Shown: positions 1-7,175, counted from the first letter of the stretch. The stretch: DNA of 9,327 bases from Rhodospirillum sp. UBA1311 (GCA_002307145.1 DBTR01000026.1:1-9327), one strand, 5' to 3'. Made by a program: numbers and translations. Notes: generated by a model not told the origin, from the letters alone.

Positions 1-1
1 C

Positions 2-805
2 TTCACCACCTCGTTCGGCTTCATGAACCCGACCGCCAAGGTCGCGAAGCAGTTCCCCAAGGTGAAGTTCGAACACGCCACCGGCTACCTGCGCGGGCCG
101 AACCTCGCCACCTACATGGCGCGCTTCTACGAAGGCCGCTACGTCGCGGGCGTCGCCGCCGGCCGCCTCACCAAGAGCGGCAAGCTCGGCTATATCGCCT
201 CCTTCCCGATCCCCGAAGTCGTGCGGGGCGTCAACGCCTTCACCCTCGGCGCGCGTAGCGTCAACCCGAAGGCCGAGGTCCGCGTCGTCTGGGTGAACTC
301 GTGGTACGACCCGGGCAAGGAACGCGAAGCCGCCGAGGCGTTGATGGCGCAGGGCGTCGACGTGCTGGCGCAGCACACCGATTCCGCCGCTCCGGTCCAG
401 GCCGCCGAGGAAAAGGGCGTGTGGGCGATCGGCCAGGCCTCCGACATGTCGCGCTTCGGGCCGAAGTCGCACCTCACCGCGATCGTCGACGACTGGTCGG
501 GCTACTACATCGAGCGCGTCCAGGCGGTGATCGACGGCACCTGGAAGAGCGGCGACACCTGGCACGGCTTCGACAAGGACATGGTCCGCCTCGCGCCCTT
601 CAATCCCGCCACCCCGGCGGACGTGAAGACCGAGGCCCTCTCGATCGAACAGCAGATCAAGGACCACAAGCTCCATCCGTTCAGCGGGCCGATCAAGGAC
701 CAGTCGGGCAAGGAAGTCGTCGCAGCGGGCAAGACCGTCCCCGACGAAGACCTGCTGAAAATGAACTGGTTCGTCGAAGGCGTGATCGGCAGCGTGCCGA
801 AGTAA
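2..805 (+). CDS. BMP family (PnrA-like) ABC transporter substrate-binding protein, 5'-truncated by window edge
   Basis: This is the C-terminal ~267 residues of a periplasmic binding protein of the BMP/Med/PnrA family (type I periplasmic-binding fold). Family members capture nucleosides, purines or related small molecules and deliver them to an ABC permease. The frame is open to the left window edge, so the start and signal peptide lie outside; the first in-frame ATG (23) is internal. About 90-100 residues seem to be missing against a usual ~350-residue length. Family-like stretches are GPNLATYMARFYEGRYVAG, SGKLGYIASFPIPEVVRG, a DVLAQHTDS strand-loop, and the closing NWFVEGVIGSVPK. The family and fold are clear; the substrate cannot be read from the sequence. 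No permease or ATPase gene follows, so any partner genes must lie to the left. The stop codon TAA is followed by tandem hairpins that probably end the transcript. Confidence 0.9.
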   Translation, partial: FTTSFGFMNPTAKVAKQFPKVKFEHATGYLRGPNLATYMARFYEGRYVAGVAAGRLTKSGKLGYIASFPIPEVVRGVNAFTLGARSVNPKAEVRVVWVNSWYDPGKEREAAEALMAQGVDVLAQHTDSAAPVQAAEEKGVWAIGQASDMSRFGPKSHLTAIVDDWSGYYIERVQAVIDGTWKSGDTWHGFDKDMVRLAPFNPATPADVKTEALSIEQQIKDHKLHPFSGPIKDQSGKEVVAAGKTVPDEDLLKMNWFVEGVIGSVPK

Positions 806-818
806 GGGAAGACAAAGG

Positions 819-863
819 CCAGGGCTCCGCCCTGGACCTGCACAGGGCCTCTGGGCCCTGTGC
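819..863. repeat. Two tandem inverted repeats (hairpins) after the BMP gene
   Basis: Two perfect hairpins sit back to back. The first pairs CCAGGGC (819-825) with GCCCTGG (829-835) around a 3-base loop. The second pairs 840-849 with 854-863 (10 bp, GCACAGGGCC arm) around a TCTG loop. A further small palindrome, CGGT-TTT-ACCG, lies at 871-881. I recall similar CCAGGGCTCCGCCCTGG-type palindromes as common intergenic repeats in alphaproteobacterial genomes. They could end transcription of the BMP gene, but no T-run follows directly, so a classical intrinsic terminator is not shown. Confidence 0.6.
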
Positions 864-958
864 GCCCTCTCGGTTTTACCGCGAAGCAGCGATCGTGCGT
901 CACGCAACGCAATGCGCTTCCGGCGCTACGCGCAAAAACCAGAGTCAGGGGGGCCTGC

Positions 959-983
959 GGCTCCGGCAGATGCGGGCGGAGCC
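959..983. repeat. Inverted repeat just downstream of the TIGR02588 gene
   Basis: GGCTCC (959-964) is complementary to GGAGCC (978-983) across a 13-base spacer. The element ends 14 bases from the stop codon of the minus-strand TIGR02588 gene, so it would form a hairpin at the 3' end of that transcript. No T-run follows on the minus strand, so it may stabilise the mRNA end or be part of the same palindromic repeat family as 819-863. The rest of the 806-997 gap shows no gene. Confidence 0.35.
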
Positions 984-997
984 CACGACTTTTCCGT

Positions 998-1429
998 TTA
1001 CGGCTGATTGTACCCCCGCACCGAGAGCGTGAGCTTGTCCGCGCCAGGGTCGCGGCTGAACAGCAAGACGGTTTCGCGGGTCGAGCGGGGCGGGAGAAAA
1101 TCGAGGACGGTGTCGCTGGTTTCAGGTTCGCCACCTGTAACCACACCGCGCACCGCGACCTCGGCCGCAGTCAAATCACCCGCATTCTCCACCTCCACCA
1201 CGACGTGATAGGTCGTGCCGAAGCGTTCGACGTGCTGGACCGCGAGGCGGAAGCTCGGCGGTGTCTGGGTGCGGATGCCCTGGGCCGCGAGGTAGGCGAG
1301 CAGCGCGATCACCAGGACGCCCGAGACCACGCCGAAGCCCCATTCGAGGGCGCGCGCCTGGGGGGCGATCTGCGGACGCTTGGATGCGCGCGACGGGGTT
1401 TTCTTCTTCGGCGGAGCGGCCACGGTCAC
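998..1429 (-). CDS. TIGR02588 family protein (single-pass membrane protein, unknown function)
   Basis: This 143-residue protein has a basic, Pro/Lys-rich cytoplasmic N-terminus (KKKTPSRASKRP). One membrane helix follows at about residues 27-50 (GVVSGVLVIALLAYLAA), then a ~90-residue domain predicted outside the membrane. That domain is rich in beta-strand-like segments (TTYHVVVEVENAGDLTAAEV), which suggest an immunoglobulin-like fold; this is inference. The sequence and its place directly after a TIGR02587 gene match the TIGR02588 family, known as the second gene of a two-gene operon with TIGR02587; no function is established. The start is GTG, one base after the TGA of the upstream gene (TGAGGTG). 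No separate ribosome-binding site is seen, so it is probably translated by coupling or reinitiation. A second GTG lies two codons in (1423). Confidence 0.85.
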   Translation of the reverse strand: MTVAAPPKKKTPSRASKRPQIAPQARALEWGFGVVSGVLVIALLAYLAAQGIRTQTPPSFRLAVQHVERFGTTYHVVVEVENAGDLTAAEVAVRGVVTGGEPETSDTVLDFLPPRSTRETVLLFSRDPGADKLTLSVRGYNQP

Positions 1430-1430
1430 C

Positions 1431-2246
1431 TCAGATGATCAGGCGCGCGGCGGCGGCGCCAAGGGAAGAGGGGAAGCCCAGAACCACCATCGCCATGCAG
1501 ACGTGGCCCGGCGACGCACCGTCGGTGCGGCCGAAGGTCCAGAGAACGTAGAAGCTGATGAGAAGGGCCGTGACGTAACCCGGCAGGGTGAACCGGGCGA
1601 ATGCGGCCCAAGCGGGTTCCTCGGGCGAAAGCTCGGTGCCGCCCTTGAAGCCGACGGCGAAGACGAAGCCGTGCATCACCGCGAGCGAGAGCAACACCAG
1701 GGCGATCGCGTGCCAGGGCGTCATCCGCGCCGCCATCATCACCATCTCGTCGGTGGGTGCGAGGTTGAAGCCGAGGAACACCGCGCCGACCGCCATCAGG
1801 AAGATCTCGCCGAGGTAAGGAGCGCTCTTCGCCCGACTGTCCTCGATCGGCGACATGCCGAACTGGCCGCGCGCCAGGGTCGCACCGATGCTCGCCGGGA
1901 CCACCTGGATCGCCACCTGGCCGATGCTCGCCTGCCAGGACTGGCCGGGCTTGATCATCCCGACCGCGACCAGGACCGTCGCGCTCAGCAGAATCCCGAC
2001 GCCGATCGCGAACAGCGCGTCGAATGCGGCGTCGCGCCAGCAGGTGGTGGTCTCGAAGCCGATGTAATGGGCGAGCGCAGTGAGCATCGGGACCGCCAGA
2101 GCGATGAAAAGGGCGAGGCGCACCGGGTCCATGGCATAGCCCAGCCACCACATTTCCTGGGTCATCAGCATCGGCAGAGAGAACACCAGCGCGCCGCCGA
2201 CGGCGCGCCCGCTGTTGCGAAGAAAACTGGTGGTATCCGGGTGCAT
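1431..2246 (-). CDS. TIGR02587 family (DUF2391/COG4711-type) integral membrane protein
   Basis: This 271-residue polytopic inner-membrane protein has about seven hydrophobic segments. It begins with the family-like GGALVFSLPMLMTQEMWWLG and later carries GEIFLMAVGAVFLGFNLAPTDE, which places acidic residues next to a helix. Length and sequence fit TIGR02587, a family of unknown function paired with TIGR02588, as here. A pore or transport role is a guess from the acidic residues and pairing with a one-helix partner. I chose the ATG at 2246 (weak AGGCGG ribosome site). An in-frame ATG at 2297 has a better AAAGGA site but would add 17 unfamiliar residues. It also lies between the -35 and -10 of a candidate EcfG promoter (2281-2305), so that promoter's transcript would not include it. 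The frame stays open further upstream without a credible start. Confidence 0.85.
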   Translation of the reverse strand: MHPDTTSFLRNSGRAVGGALVFSLPMLMTQEMWWLGYAMDPVRLALFIALAVPMLTALAHYIGFETTTCWRDAAFDALFAIGVGILLSATVLVAVGMIKPGQSWQASIGQVAIQVVPASIGATLARGQFGMSPIEDSRAKSAPYLGEIFLMAVGAVFLGFNLAPTDEMVMMAARMTPWHAIALVLLSLAVMHGFVFAVGFKGGTELSPEEPAWAAFARFTLPGYVTALLISFYVLWTFGRTDGASPGHVCMAMVVLGFPSSLGAAAARLII

Positions 2247-2280
2247 CGGTGTCCGCCTAAAGAGTGCGCCGCTGGGTAAA

Positions 2281-2305
2281 AACCGCAGCGCCGTCATTTG
2301 GTTCC
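2281..2305 (-). promoter_or_regulatory. Candidate EcfG-type (general stress response) promoter for the TIGR02587-TIGR02588 operon
   Basis: On the minus strand, GGAACC (2305-2300) is separated by about 16 bases from GGTT (2284-2281). The EcfG/RpoE2/SigT consensus of alphaproteobacteria is GGAAC-N16-17-CGTT, so the -35 is exact and the -10 differs only in its flanking base. Transcription would begin near 2272-2276, about 25-30 bases before the TIGR02587 ATG at 2246, a normal leader length. The GGAAC core also coincides with the Shine-Dalgarno-like AAAGGA of the alternative start at 2297, so both cannot be used from this promoter. Confidence 0.5.
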
Positions 2306-2356
2306 TTTGGGCAAATCGTTCGCCACCCCCACATGCAAGCCTGGACCCGCAACACC

Positions 2357-2363
2357 GGGAGGA
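2357..2363 (+). promoter_or_regulatory. Ribosome-binding site that fixes the lipoprotein start
   Basis: GGGAGGA sits four to five bases before the ATG at 2367. It favours this start over an upstream GTG at 2298, which would put 23 residues in front of a typical lipoprotein signal peptide. Confidence 0.65.
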
Positions 2364-2366
2364 CTC

Positions 2367-2714
2367 ATGCGGACCCGCGCCTGGATGCCGATCGTCGCCG
2401 CACTGCTCGGACTGTGCGCCTGCTCGTCCGCACCCGCTCCCGCCACCGAGGCGGAAAAGTCCGACGCCATGGGTGCGTACCAGCAATGCCTGCACCGCAA
2501 CGCGGCGGGCCTCGACGACCCCGCCACCGATGCGGCCGGCGTCGCCCGCGCGCTCGCCTTCGCCTGCCAGATCCAGCGGGAAGACGTAATCGCCACCGCC
2601 AGCCGGGGCCTCGCACCCGAGGACCAGGCACGGGTTCGCCGCCAGTTCGAGCAGGACGACCCGTCGCGCGTCACCCTGATGGTGCTGCAGCGCCGCGCCG
2701 GGATCGTGCGGTGA
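2367..2714 (+). CDS. Small predicted lipoprotein, unknown function
   Basis: This 115-residue protein has a lipoprotein signal peptide: MRTR, a hydrophobic core to residue 16, then LCAC with Cys19 as the likely lipidated residue (Cys17 also lies in the lipobox). After cleavage about 97 residues remain, starting CSSAPAPATEAEK, a Pro/Ala linker. The mature part looks helical and holds two more cysteines, Cys41 (AYQQCLHR) and Cys67 (ALAFACQIQ), which could form a disulfide in the periplasm. I do not recognise a named family. The start is set by the GGGAGGA site before the ATG. The gene diverges from the TIGR02587/88 operon and is followed 106 bases later by the diguanylate cyclase gene in the same direction; whether it works with either is unknown. 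Confidence 0.75.
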   Translation: MRTRAWMPIVAALLGLCACSSAPAPATEAEKSDAMGAYQQCLHRNAAGLDDPATDAAGVARALAFACQIQREDVIATASRGLAPEDQARVRRQFEQDDPSRVTLMVLQRRAGIVR

Positions 2715-2750
2715 TGCCGCGATCGCATTCATCCGTCCACCCTTAAGTCG

Positions 2751-2779
2751 TTGACCCGTCGCGACAACTGGCCGACGAT
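2751..2779 (+). promoter_or_regulatory. Weak candidate sigma70-type promoter before the diguanylate cyclase gene
   Basis: TTGACC (2751-2756) matches five of six bases of the -35 consensus. It is followed after 17 bases by GACGAT (2774-2779), which shares only a few bases with TATAAT. The position, about 40 bases before the cyclase start, is suitable, but the poor -10 makes this tentative. Confidence 0.3.
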
Positions 2780-2820
2780 GACACACTTCGCGGTGCATGC
2801 CGGATCAACCGAGTGGGAAA

Positions 2821-3975
2821 ATGGACGGACAGACCCTCGTAGTCGTGCTCTCGCTGGTGCTTTCGTTGACCGCGATCATGCAGTTTCTGCTGTCCCGACT
2901 GAATTCCGACGTCGTCGGACTGCGAAGCTGGGCGATCGGCTGCGCCTTGATCGCCGGGGGCGTCTACGCCAACGGCCAGCGCGACAGCTTCGCCATGATC
3001 ATGGCCGGCAACTGGCTGATTTCCGCGGGGCATGTCGCGATGTTGGTCGGTGTACGGTGCTTCCGAGGGCTGCCGGGGCATGCGGTGCCGTTGCTGCTGC
3101 TTGCCACCGTCATGACGGCATCGTTGCTGCTCCTGCCGGAAATCGCCGCACAATCGAGCCAGCGGGTCGTGATCCATGCGTTGACGCTCGGCGTCTTCGC
3201 GGCGGCGATCGGATTCAATTTCCTCCACATTTCGGGTTTCGCCACCCGGATCAACGCCTGGATCTTCTTTCTCGACGCCGGATTCCAGATCGCGCGCTCG
3301 GGCTGGGCGCTGCTCCACCCCAGCACCATCGACGTGGTCAAGCAGGGGAGCCTTACGCCGATGTTCTCGGTGTTGAGCATCGCGGTGATCTTCACCGTCG
3401 CCAACGCCTTCACCTTGATGGTGTCGGAGCAACTGCGCGACGAACTGGCGCGCAAGGCCAACCATGATCCCCTCACCGGGCTGCTCAACCGTCGCGGCTT
3501 CGACCTGATCGCCGACAAGCTGTTCGCCGCGACGCAGCGCTCGCCACGGCCGCTGGCGGCGCTGATGATGGACCTCGACCACTTCAAGCGGATCAACGAC
3601 GGCTTCGGCCATGCAGCGGGAGACGGCGTGCTGGTCGCGTTCGCGCGGCTGGTTTCGAGCCACCTGCGCGACGGCGACATCTTCGCGCGGATGGGCGGCG
3701 AGGAGTTCATCGCGCTGCTGCCGGGGTGCGATCCGGCCACCGCGTCCGCCGTCGCCGAACGCATCCGCGCCGAGGTCGGCCTGCGCGCCGCGCCGCCGCG
3801 CGTCACGGTGAGCATCGGCGTCGCCACCGACACCACCGGCCGGACCGAAGTCACCGACTTGATCCGCCATGCCGATGCCGCGCTCTACCAGGCGAAGATG
3901 GAGGGCCGGGACCGCATCGCCATCGCGCCGCCAAAAGACGAAGGCCCCGACCGGAAACCGATCGAGGCCTTCTGA
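2821..3975 (+). CDS. Membrane-bound diguanylate cyclase (7 TM helices + GGDEF domain)
   Basis: This 384-residue protein should make cyclic di-GMP from two GTP at the cytoplasmic face of the inner membrane. The N-terminal ~200 residues hold about seven hydrophobic helices with short loops and no recognised sensor motif. The GGDEF domain starts at NHDPLTGLLNRRGF (about residue 214). It has the metal-binding MDLDHFKRIND segment (Asp251, Asp253), the active-site GGEEF at 292-296, and a C-terminal SIGVA and DAALYQAK. An RxxD inhibitory site (Arg283-Asp286) lies exactly five residues before GGEEF, so feedback inhibition by c-di-GMP is expected. No EAL or HD-GYP domain is present, so this looks like a synthase only. 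I chose ATG 2821 because MDGQTLVVV leads straight into helix 1; ATG 2797 would add eight residues. Neither start has a strong ribosome site. Confidence 0.9.
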   Translation: MDGQTLVVVLSLVLSLTAIMQFLLSRLNSDVVGLRSWAIGCALIAGGVYANGQRDSFAMIMAGNWLISAGHVAMLVGVRCFRGLPGHAVPLLLLATVMTASLLLLPEIAAQSSQRVVIHALTLGVFAAAIGFNFLHISGFATRINAWIFFLDAGFQIARSGWALLHPSTIDVVKQGSLTPMFSVLSIAVIFTVANAFTLMVSEQLRDELARKANHDPLTGLLNRRGFDLIADKLFAATQRSPRPLAALMMDLDHFKRINDGFGHAAGDGVLVAFARLVSSHLRDGDIFARMGGEEFIALLPGCDPATASAVAERIRAEVGLRAAPPRVTVSIGVATDTTGRTEVTDLIRHADAALYQAKMEGRDRIAIAPPKDEGPDRKPIEAF

Positions 3976-3979
3976 ATCT

Positions 3980-4055
<76 letters not shown>

Positions 4056-4076
4056 GCAAAGTCTTGCGAGGTGCGT

Positions 4077-4105
4077 TTTATAGGGGGTTCGCCCCGGCCC
4101 TGCAA
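4077..4105 (-). promoter_or_regulatory. Candidate sigma70-type promoter of tRNA-Lys
   Basis: On the minus strand TATAAA (4082-4077) matches five of six bases of the -10 consensus. It is preceded at 17 bases by TTGCAG (4105-4100), a partial -35. Transcription would start near 4070, about 15 bases before the tRNA 5' end at 4055. The site lies downstream of rodA, so the tRNA need not depend on the mre transcript. Confidence 0.5.
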
Positions 4106-4107
4106 GC

Positions 4108-4127
4108 AAAAAAACCGCGTCGACGCC
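4108..4127 (-). terminator. Possible weak intrinsic terminator of the mre-rod operon
   Basis: Just after the rodA stop, the minus strand has the palindrome GCGTCGACGC (4126-4117) followed by GG and seven T (4114-4108). The stem is short once a loop is allowed (about three pairs plus a TCGA loop), so termination may be weak. It lies directly upstream of the tRNA promoter, where a terminator would be expected. Confidence 0.4.
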
Positions 4128-4134
4128 TCTATTT

Positions 4135-5301
4135 TCAGGGGTCTTCGCCGCCGCCGCGACGCCCGAGCTGGAGGTCGCGGTGAACGTTGACGCTCTGCAC
4201 CACGCCGAAGCCGCACATCAGCGTCAGCATCACCGTGCCGCCGTAGGAAATCAGCGGCAGGGGCACGCCGACCACCGGAATCAGGCCCATCACCATCGCG
4301 ATGTTGATGAACACGTAGAGGAAGAAATTGGCGGTCAACCCGAGCGCCAGCAGGCGGCCGAAGTGGTGGCGGCACCGGAGCGCGATCACCAGGCCGAAGA
4401 TCACGATCAGGGTGTAGAGCGCAAGCAGGGTGAGGCCGCCGACCATGCCGAATTCCTCGGCGAGCATGGTGAAGATGAAGTCGGTCTGCTTCTCGGGCAG
4501 GAAGTTGAGGTGGCTCTGGGTGCCCTGCATGAAGCCCCGGCCGAACATCCCGCCCGAGCCGAGCGCGATCTTCGACTGGAGGATGTGGTAGCCCGCGCCG
4601 AGCGGATCGCGCTCGGGATTGAGGAAGGTGAGGACGCGGTTGCGCTGGTAGTCGTGCAGCACGCCCCATCCGACCGGCACCGCCGCCAGCCCCGCGATCA
4701 GCACCAGCGCGAATTTCCACAGTCGCACCCCGGCGGCGAAAAACACGATGCCCGAGGCCATCACCAGCATCAAGGCGGTGCCGAGATCGGGCTGCTTGAA
4801 GATCAGCAGCACCGGCACGATCGTCATCAGCAGCGGCGCGATCAGGCTGGTGGGACGGCCGATGTCCTCGATCGAGAGGCCGTGGAAATAGCGCGCCAGG
4901 GTCAGCACCAGGGCGATCTTCATCAGTTCGGAGGGTTGCAGGCGGATGAAGCCGAAGTCGATCCAGCGTTGCGCGCCCATGCCGATCACGCCGCGCACGT
5001 CCACCGCCACCAGCAGCACCAGGCTGAAGGCGTAGAATACGTAGGCGTAGCGGAGGTAGATGCGGATATTGACCATCGCGAGGAGGATCATCGCGACGAT
5101 GCCGATGGCGAAGCGCGCCACCTGCCGCTCGGCCCACGGGTCCCATTGGCCGTTGGCGGCGGAATAGAGCATGAAGAAACCGATCGCCGCGACGACGCTG
5201 ATCAGGAGAATGTAAGTCCAGCTGATCTGCCGCAGCTTTTCGCCGAGGGACATATCCTGGTGGTGCAGGCGATCCTGGAGGGTGCGGAAGGGCATCGGCA
5301 T
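4135..5301 (-). CDS. rodA: RodA, SEDS peptidoglycan glycosyltransferase of the elongasome
   Basis: This 388-residue inner-membrane protein has about ten hydrophobic helices and belongs to the SEDS family. RodA polymerises lipid II into glycan strands during lateral wall growth, working with PBP2. Signature stretches are GAQRWIDFGFIRLQPSELMKI, FKQPDLGTALML, QRNRVLTFLNPERDPLGAGYH and the C-terminal PLPLISYGGT. The conserved Asp274 in EKQTDFIFT corresponds to the residue essential for SEDS polymerase activity. Length fits the family. The ATG at 5301 overlaps the mrdA stop by one base (TGATG) and has GAGGGG eight bases upstream, so it is preferred over the second ATG two codons in. Translation is probably coupled to mrdA. 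It is the last gene of the cluster. Confidence 0.96.
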   Translation of the reverse strand: MPMPFRTLQDRLHHQDMSLGEKLRQISWTYILLISVVAAIGFFMLYSAANGQWDPWAERQVARFAIGIVAMILLAMVNIRIYLRYAYVFYAFSLVLLVAVDVRGVIGMGAQRWIDFGFIRLQPSELMKIALVLTLARYFHGLSIEDIGRPTSLIAPLLMTIVPVLLIFKQPDLGTALMLVMASGIVFFAAGVRLWKFALVLIAGLAAVPVGWGVLHDYQRNRVLTFLNPERDPLGAGYHILQSKIALGSGGMFGRGFMQGTQSHLNFLPEKQTDFIFTMLAEEFGMVGGLTLLALYTLIVIFGLVIALRCRHHFGRLLALGLTANFFLYVFINIAMVMGLIPVVGVPLPLISYGGTVMLTLMCGFGVVQSVNVHRDLQLGRRGGGEDP

Positions 5302-7175
5302 CAGGCTTGCCCCTCGGTCGGCGGCGGCGGGCGCTGCCGCGACGGGTCGCGGCGCAGGGTTTCCTTGAGGATTTCCGAGGCGATCGGCGCGGCCACCGCC
5401 GAGCCGCCGCCGCCGTGCTCGACGACGACGCAGGTCGCGTAGCGCGGCGCGTCGGCGGGCGCGAAGGCGATGAACAGCGCGTGATCGCGCTCCTTCCACG
5501 GCAGCGCCTCGTTCTTGATCACGCCGGTGGTCTCGCGTTCCTTCATCGTGATCCGCCGCACCTGCGACGAGCCGGTCTTGCCCGCCATCTTCATGCCGTT
5601 GAGGTCGAAGGCGGCGCGGTGCGCGGTGCCCTGGGGATTGTTGACCACCTCATACATGCCGCGCCGCACGATCGCGAGCGACTTCGGGTTGAAACCCATG
5701 TTGGCGTAGGCCGGGTCGCCGACCGGCTTCAGGCCGTTGTCGGTGACCTGCTCGCGGGTCAGGCGCGGCCGCACCGCGACGCCGCCGTTGGCGAGGCGGC
5801 AGGCCATCACCGCGAGTTGCAGCGGCGTGCTCAGGACGTAGCCCTGGCCGATTCCGGCGTTCAGGGTTTCGCCCGGCAACCAGGGTTGGCCGTTGAAGGC
5901 GCGCTTCCAGGCACGGTCGGGGATCACTCCGCCGACCTCGTTCGGTAAATCCACGCCAAGCGGCGCACCGAGGCCGAACCGCTTCGCCACTTCGGCGATG
6001 CGATCGATGCCGACACGACGCGCGACTTCGTAGAAATAGACGTCGCAGGAGTGTTGCAGCGCCTCGACCATGCCGACCGTGCCGTGACCGGTTTTTTTCC
6101 AGCAATGAAAGCGGTGCGAGCCGAGATCGACGTGGCCCGGGCAGAACACCGTCTGTTCCGGCGTGATCACCCCGGCTTCGAGCGCCGCGATCGCGACCAT
6201 CGTCTTGAACGTCGAGCCCGGCGGGAACTGGGCGGAGATGCACTTGTTGCGGAGCGGCGATCGCTCGTTGTTGACGAGCGCGTTCCACTCGTCGCCGGTG
6301 AGGCCTCGGTTGAAGGCGTTGGGGTCGAAGGTCGGCGTCGATGCCATCACCAGCACCTCGCCGGTATGGACGTCCATCACCACCGCCGCCGCGCTTTCCT
6401 CGCCGATCTGGTCGACCGCGAACTGCTGCAGTTCGAGATCGATGGTCAGGGTGAGGTCGACGCCGGGAGTGCCTTCCTTGCGCTCAAGCTCGCGAATCAC
6501 CCGGCCGAGCGCGTTGACCTCGACCTTGAAGTTGCCGCCCTTGCCCCGGAGCGCGAGGTCGTAGACCTTCTCGATCCCGGCCTTGCCGATGCGGAAGCCG
6601 GGGAGTTCGAGCAGCGCCTCGCCGGTGAGGTCGCGCTCGGAGACCGCCGAGACGTAGCCCAGCACCTGCGCGCCGCGTTCGGCGTAGGGATAGAAGCGGG
6701 TCAGGCCTTCGTCGATCACCACGCCCGGCAGGTCGGGCGCGTTGATCTGGATCTGCGCCATTTCCTCCCAGGTGAGATTTTCCTTCACCTGCACCGGCAT
6801 GAACGCGCGCTTGCGCTCGATTTCGCGGCGAATGCGGCGCTTGTCGGCGTCGGTGAGGGGAATCACCATGCCGAGGGCGTCGAGCGTCTGGCCGACGTCG
6901 GGGGTCTGCTCGCGCACCACGAGGACGCGGAAGTTCTGGCGGTTGACCGCCATTTCGCGGCCGAAACGGTCGGTGATCAGGCCGCGCGGCGGCGGCAGCA
7001 GGCGCATGCTGATGCGGTTCTCGTCGGCGAGGATGCCGTAGCGCTCCGCCTCGATCACCTGGAGGTAGTACATCCGTCCGGCGAGCGCGACGGTGAGCAC
7101 CGCCTGCCCGCCCGCGAGCAGGGCGGTGCGGCGGGTGAAGAGCTTGCCCCGTTCGCTGTCGCGCGCGCCGCTCAT
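5301..7175 (-). CDS. mrdA: Penicillin-binding protein 2, elongation-specific D,D-transpeptidase
   Basis: This 624-residue class B PBP cross-links new peptidoglycan during cell elongation and is the partner of RodA. It has a short cytoplasmic tail and a membrane anchor at about 17-36. An N-terminal dimerisation/pedestal region (about 45-230) contains PPPRGLITDRFGREMAVN. The transpeptidase domain runs from about 265 to 600. Catalytic motifs are all present: S321-T-F-K324 (SxxK, in PPGSTFK), S376-C-D (the SxN equivalent, SxD as in other PBP2 proteins) and K533-T-G-S. The C-terminus ends in a Pro-rich tail (RQRPPPPTEGQA). The ATG at 7175 overlaps the mreD stop in ATGA, with GGAGGA just upstream, so translation is coupled. 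Longer readings of the frame into mreD are shadows. It is a beta-lactam target in other species. Confidence 0.97.
   Translation of the reverse strand: MSGARDSERGKLFTRRTALLAGGQAVLTVALAGRMYYLQVIEAERYGILADENRISMRLLPPPRGLITDRFGREMAVNRQNFRVLVVREQTPDVGQTLDALGMVIPLTDADKRRIRREIERKRAFMPVQVKENLTWEEMAQIQINAPDLPGVVIDEGLTRFYPYAERGAQVLGYVSAVSERDLTGEALLELPGFRIGKAGIEKVYDLALRGKGGNFKVEVNALGRVIRELERKEGTPGVDLTLTIDLELQQFAVDQIGEESAAAVVMDVHTGEVLVMASTPTFDPNAFNRGLTGDEWNALVNNERSPLRNKCISAQFPPGSTFKTMVAIAALEAGVITPEQTVFCPGHVDLGSHRFHCWKKTGHGTVGMVEALQHSCDVYFYEVARRVGIDRIAEVAKRFGLGAPLGVDLPNEVGGVIPDRAWKRAFNGQPWLPGETLNAGIGQGYVLSTPLQLAVMACRLANGGVAVRPRLTREQVTDNGLKPVGDPAYANMGFNPKSLAIVRRGMYEVVNNPQGTAHRAAFDLNGMKMAGKTGSSQVRRITMKERETTGVIKNEALPWKERDHALFIAFAPADAPRYATCVVVEHGGGGSAVAAPIASEILKETLRRDPSRQRPPPPTEGQA

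Noticed and set aside
301..1438. Plus-strand frames crossing the 806-997 gap and the TIGR02588 gene
   Set aside because: They are Arg-rich and out of frame with BMP or antisense to TIGR02588, with no ribosome site or recognisable motif.
1431..2798. A 455-codon minus-strand reading of the TIGR02587 gene
   Set aside because: The extra ~180 N-terminal residues run antisense through the lipoprotein gene and have no membrane-protein character or family match.
2743..3870. Minus-strand 375-codon frame opposite the diguanylate cyclase
   Set aside because: It is antisense to a gene with all GGDEF motifs intact, and its Arg/Asp/His/Gln-rich translation has no domain.
4180..5442. 420-codon plus-strand frame opposite rodA, rich in His, Gln and Glu
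   Set aside because: It is a shadow of rodA; the composition comes from reading membrane-protein codons in reverse.
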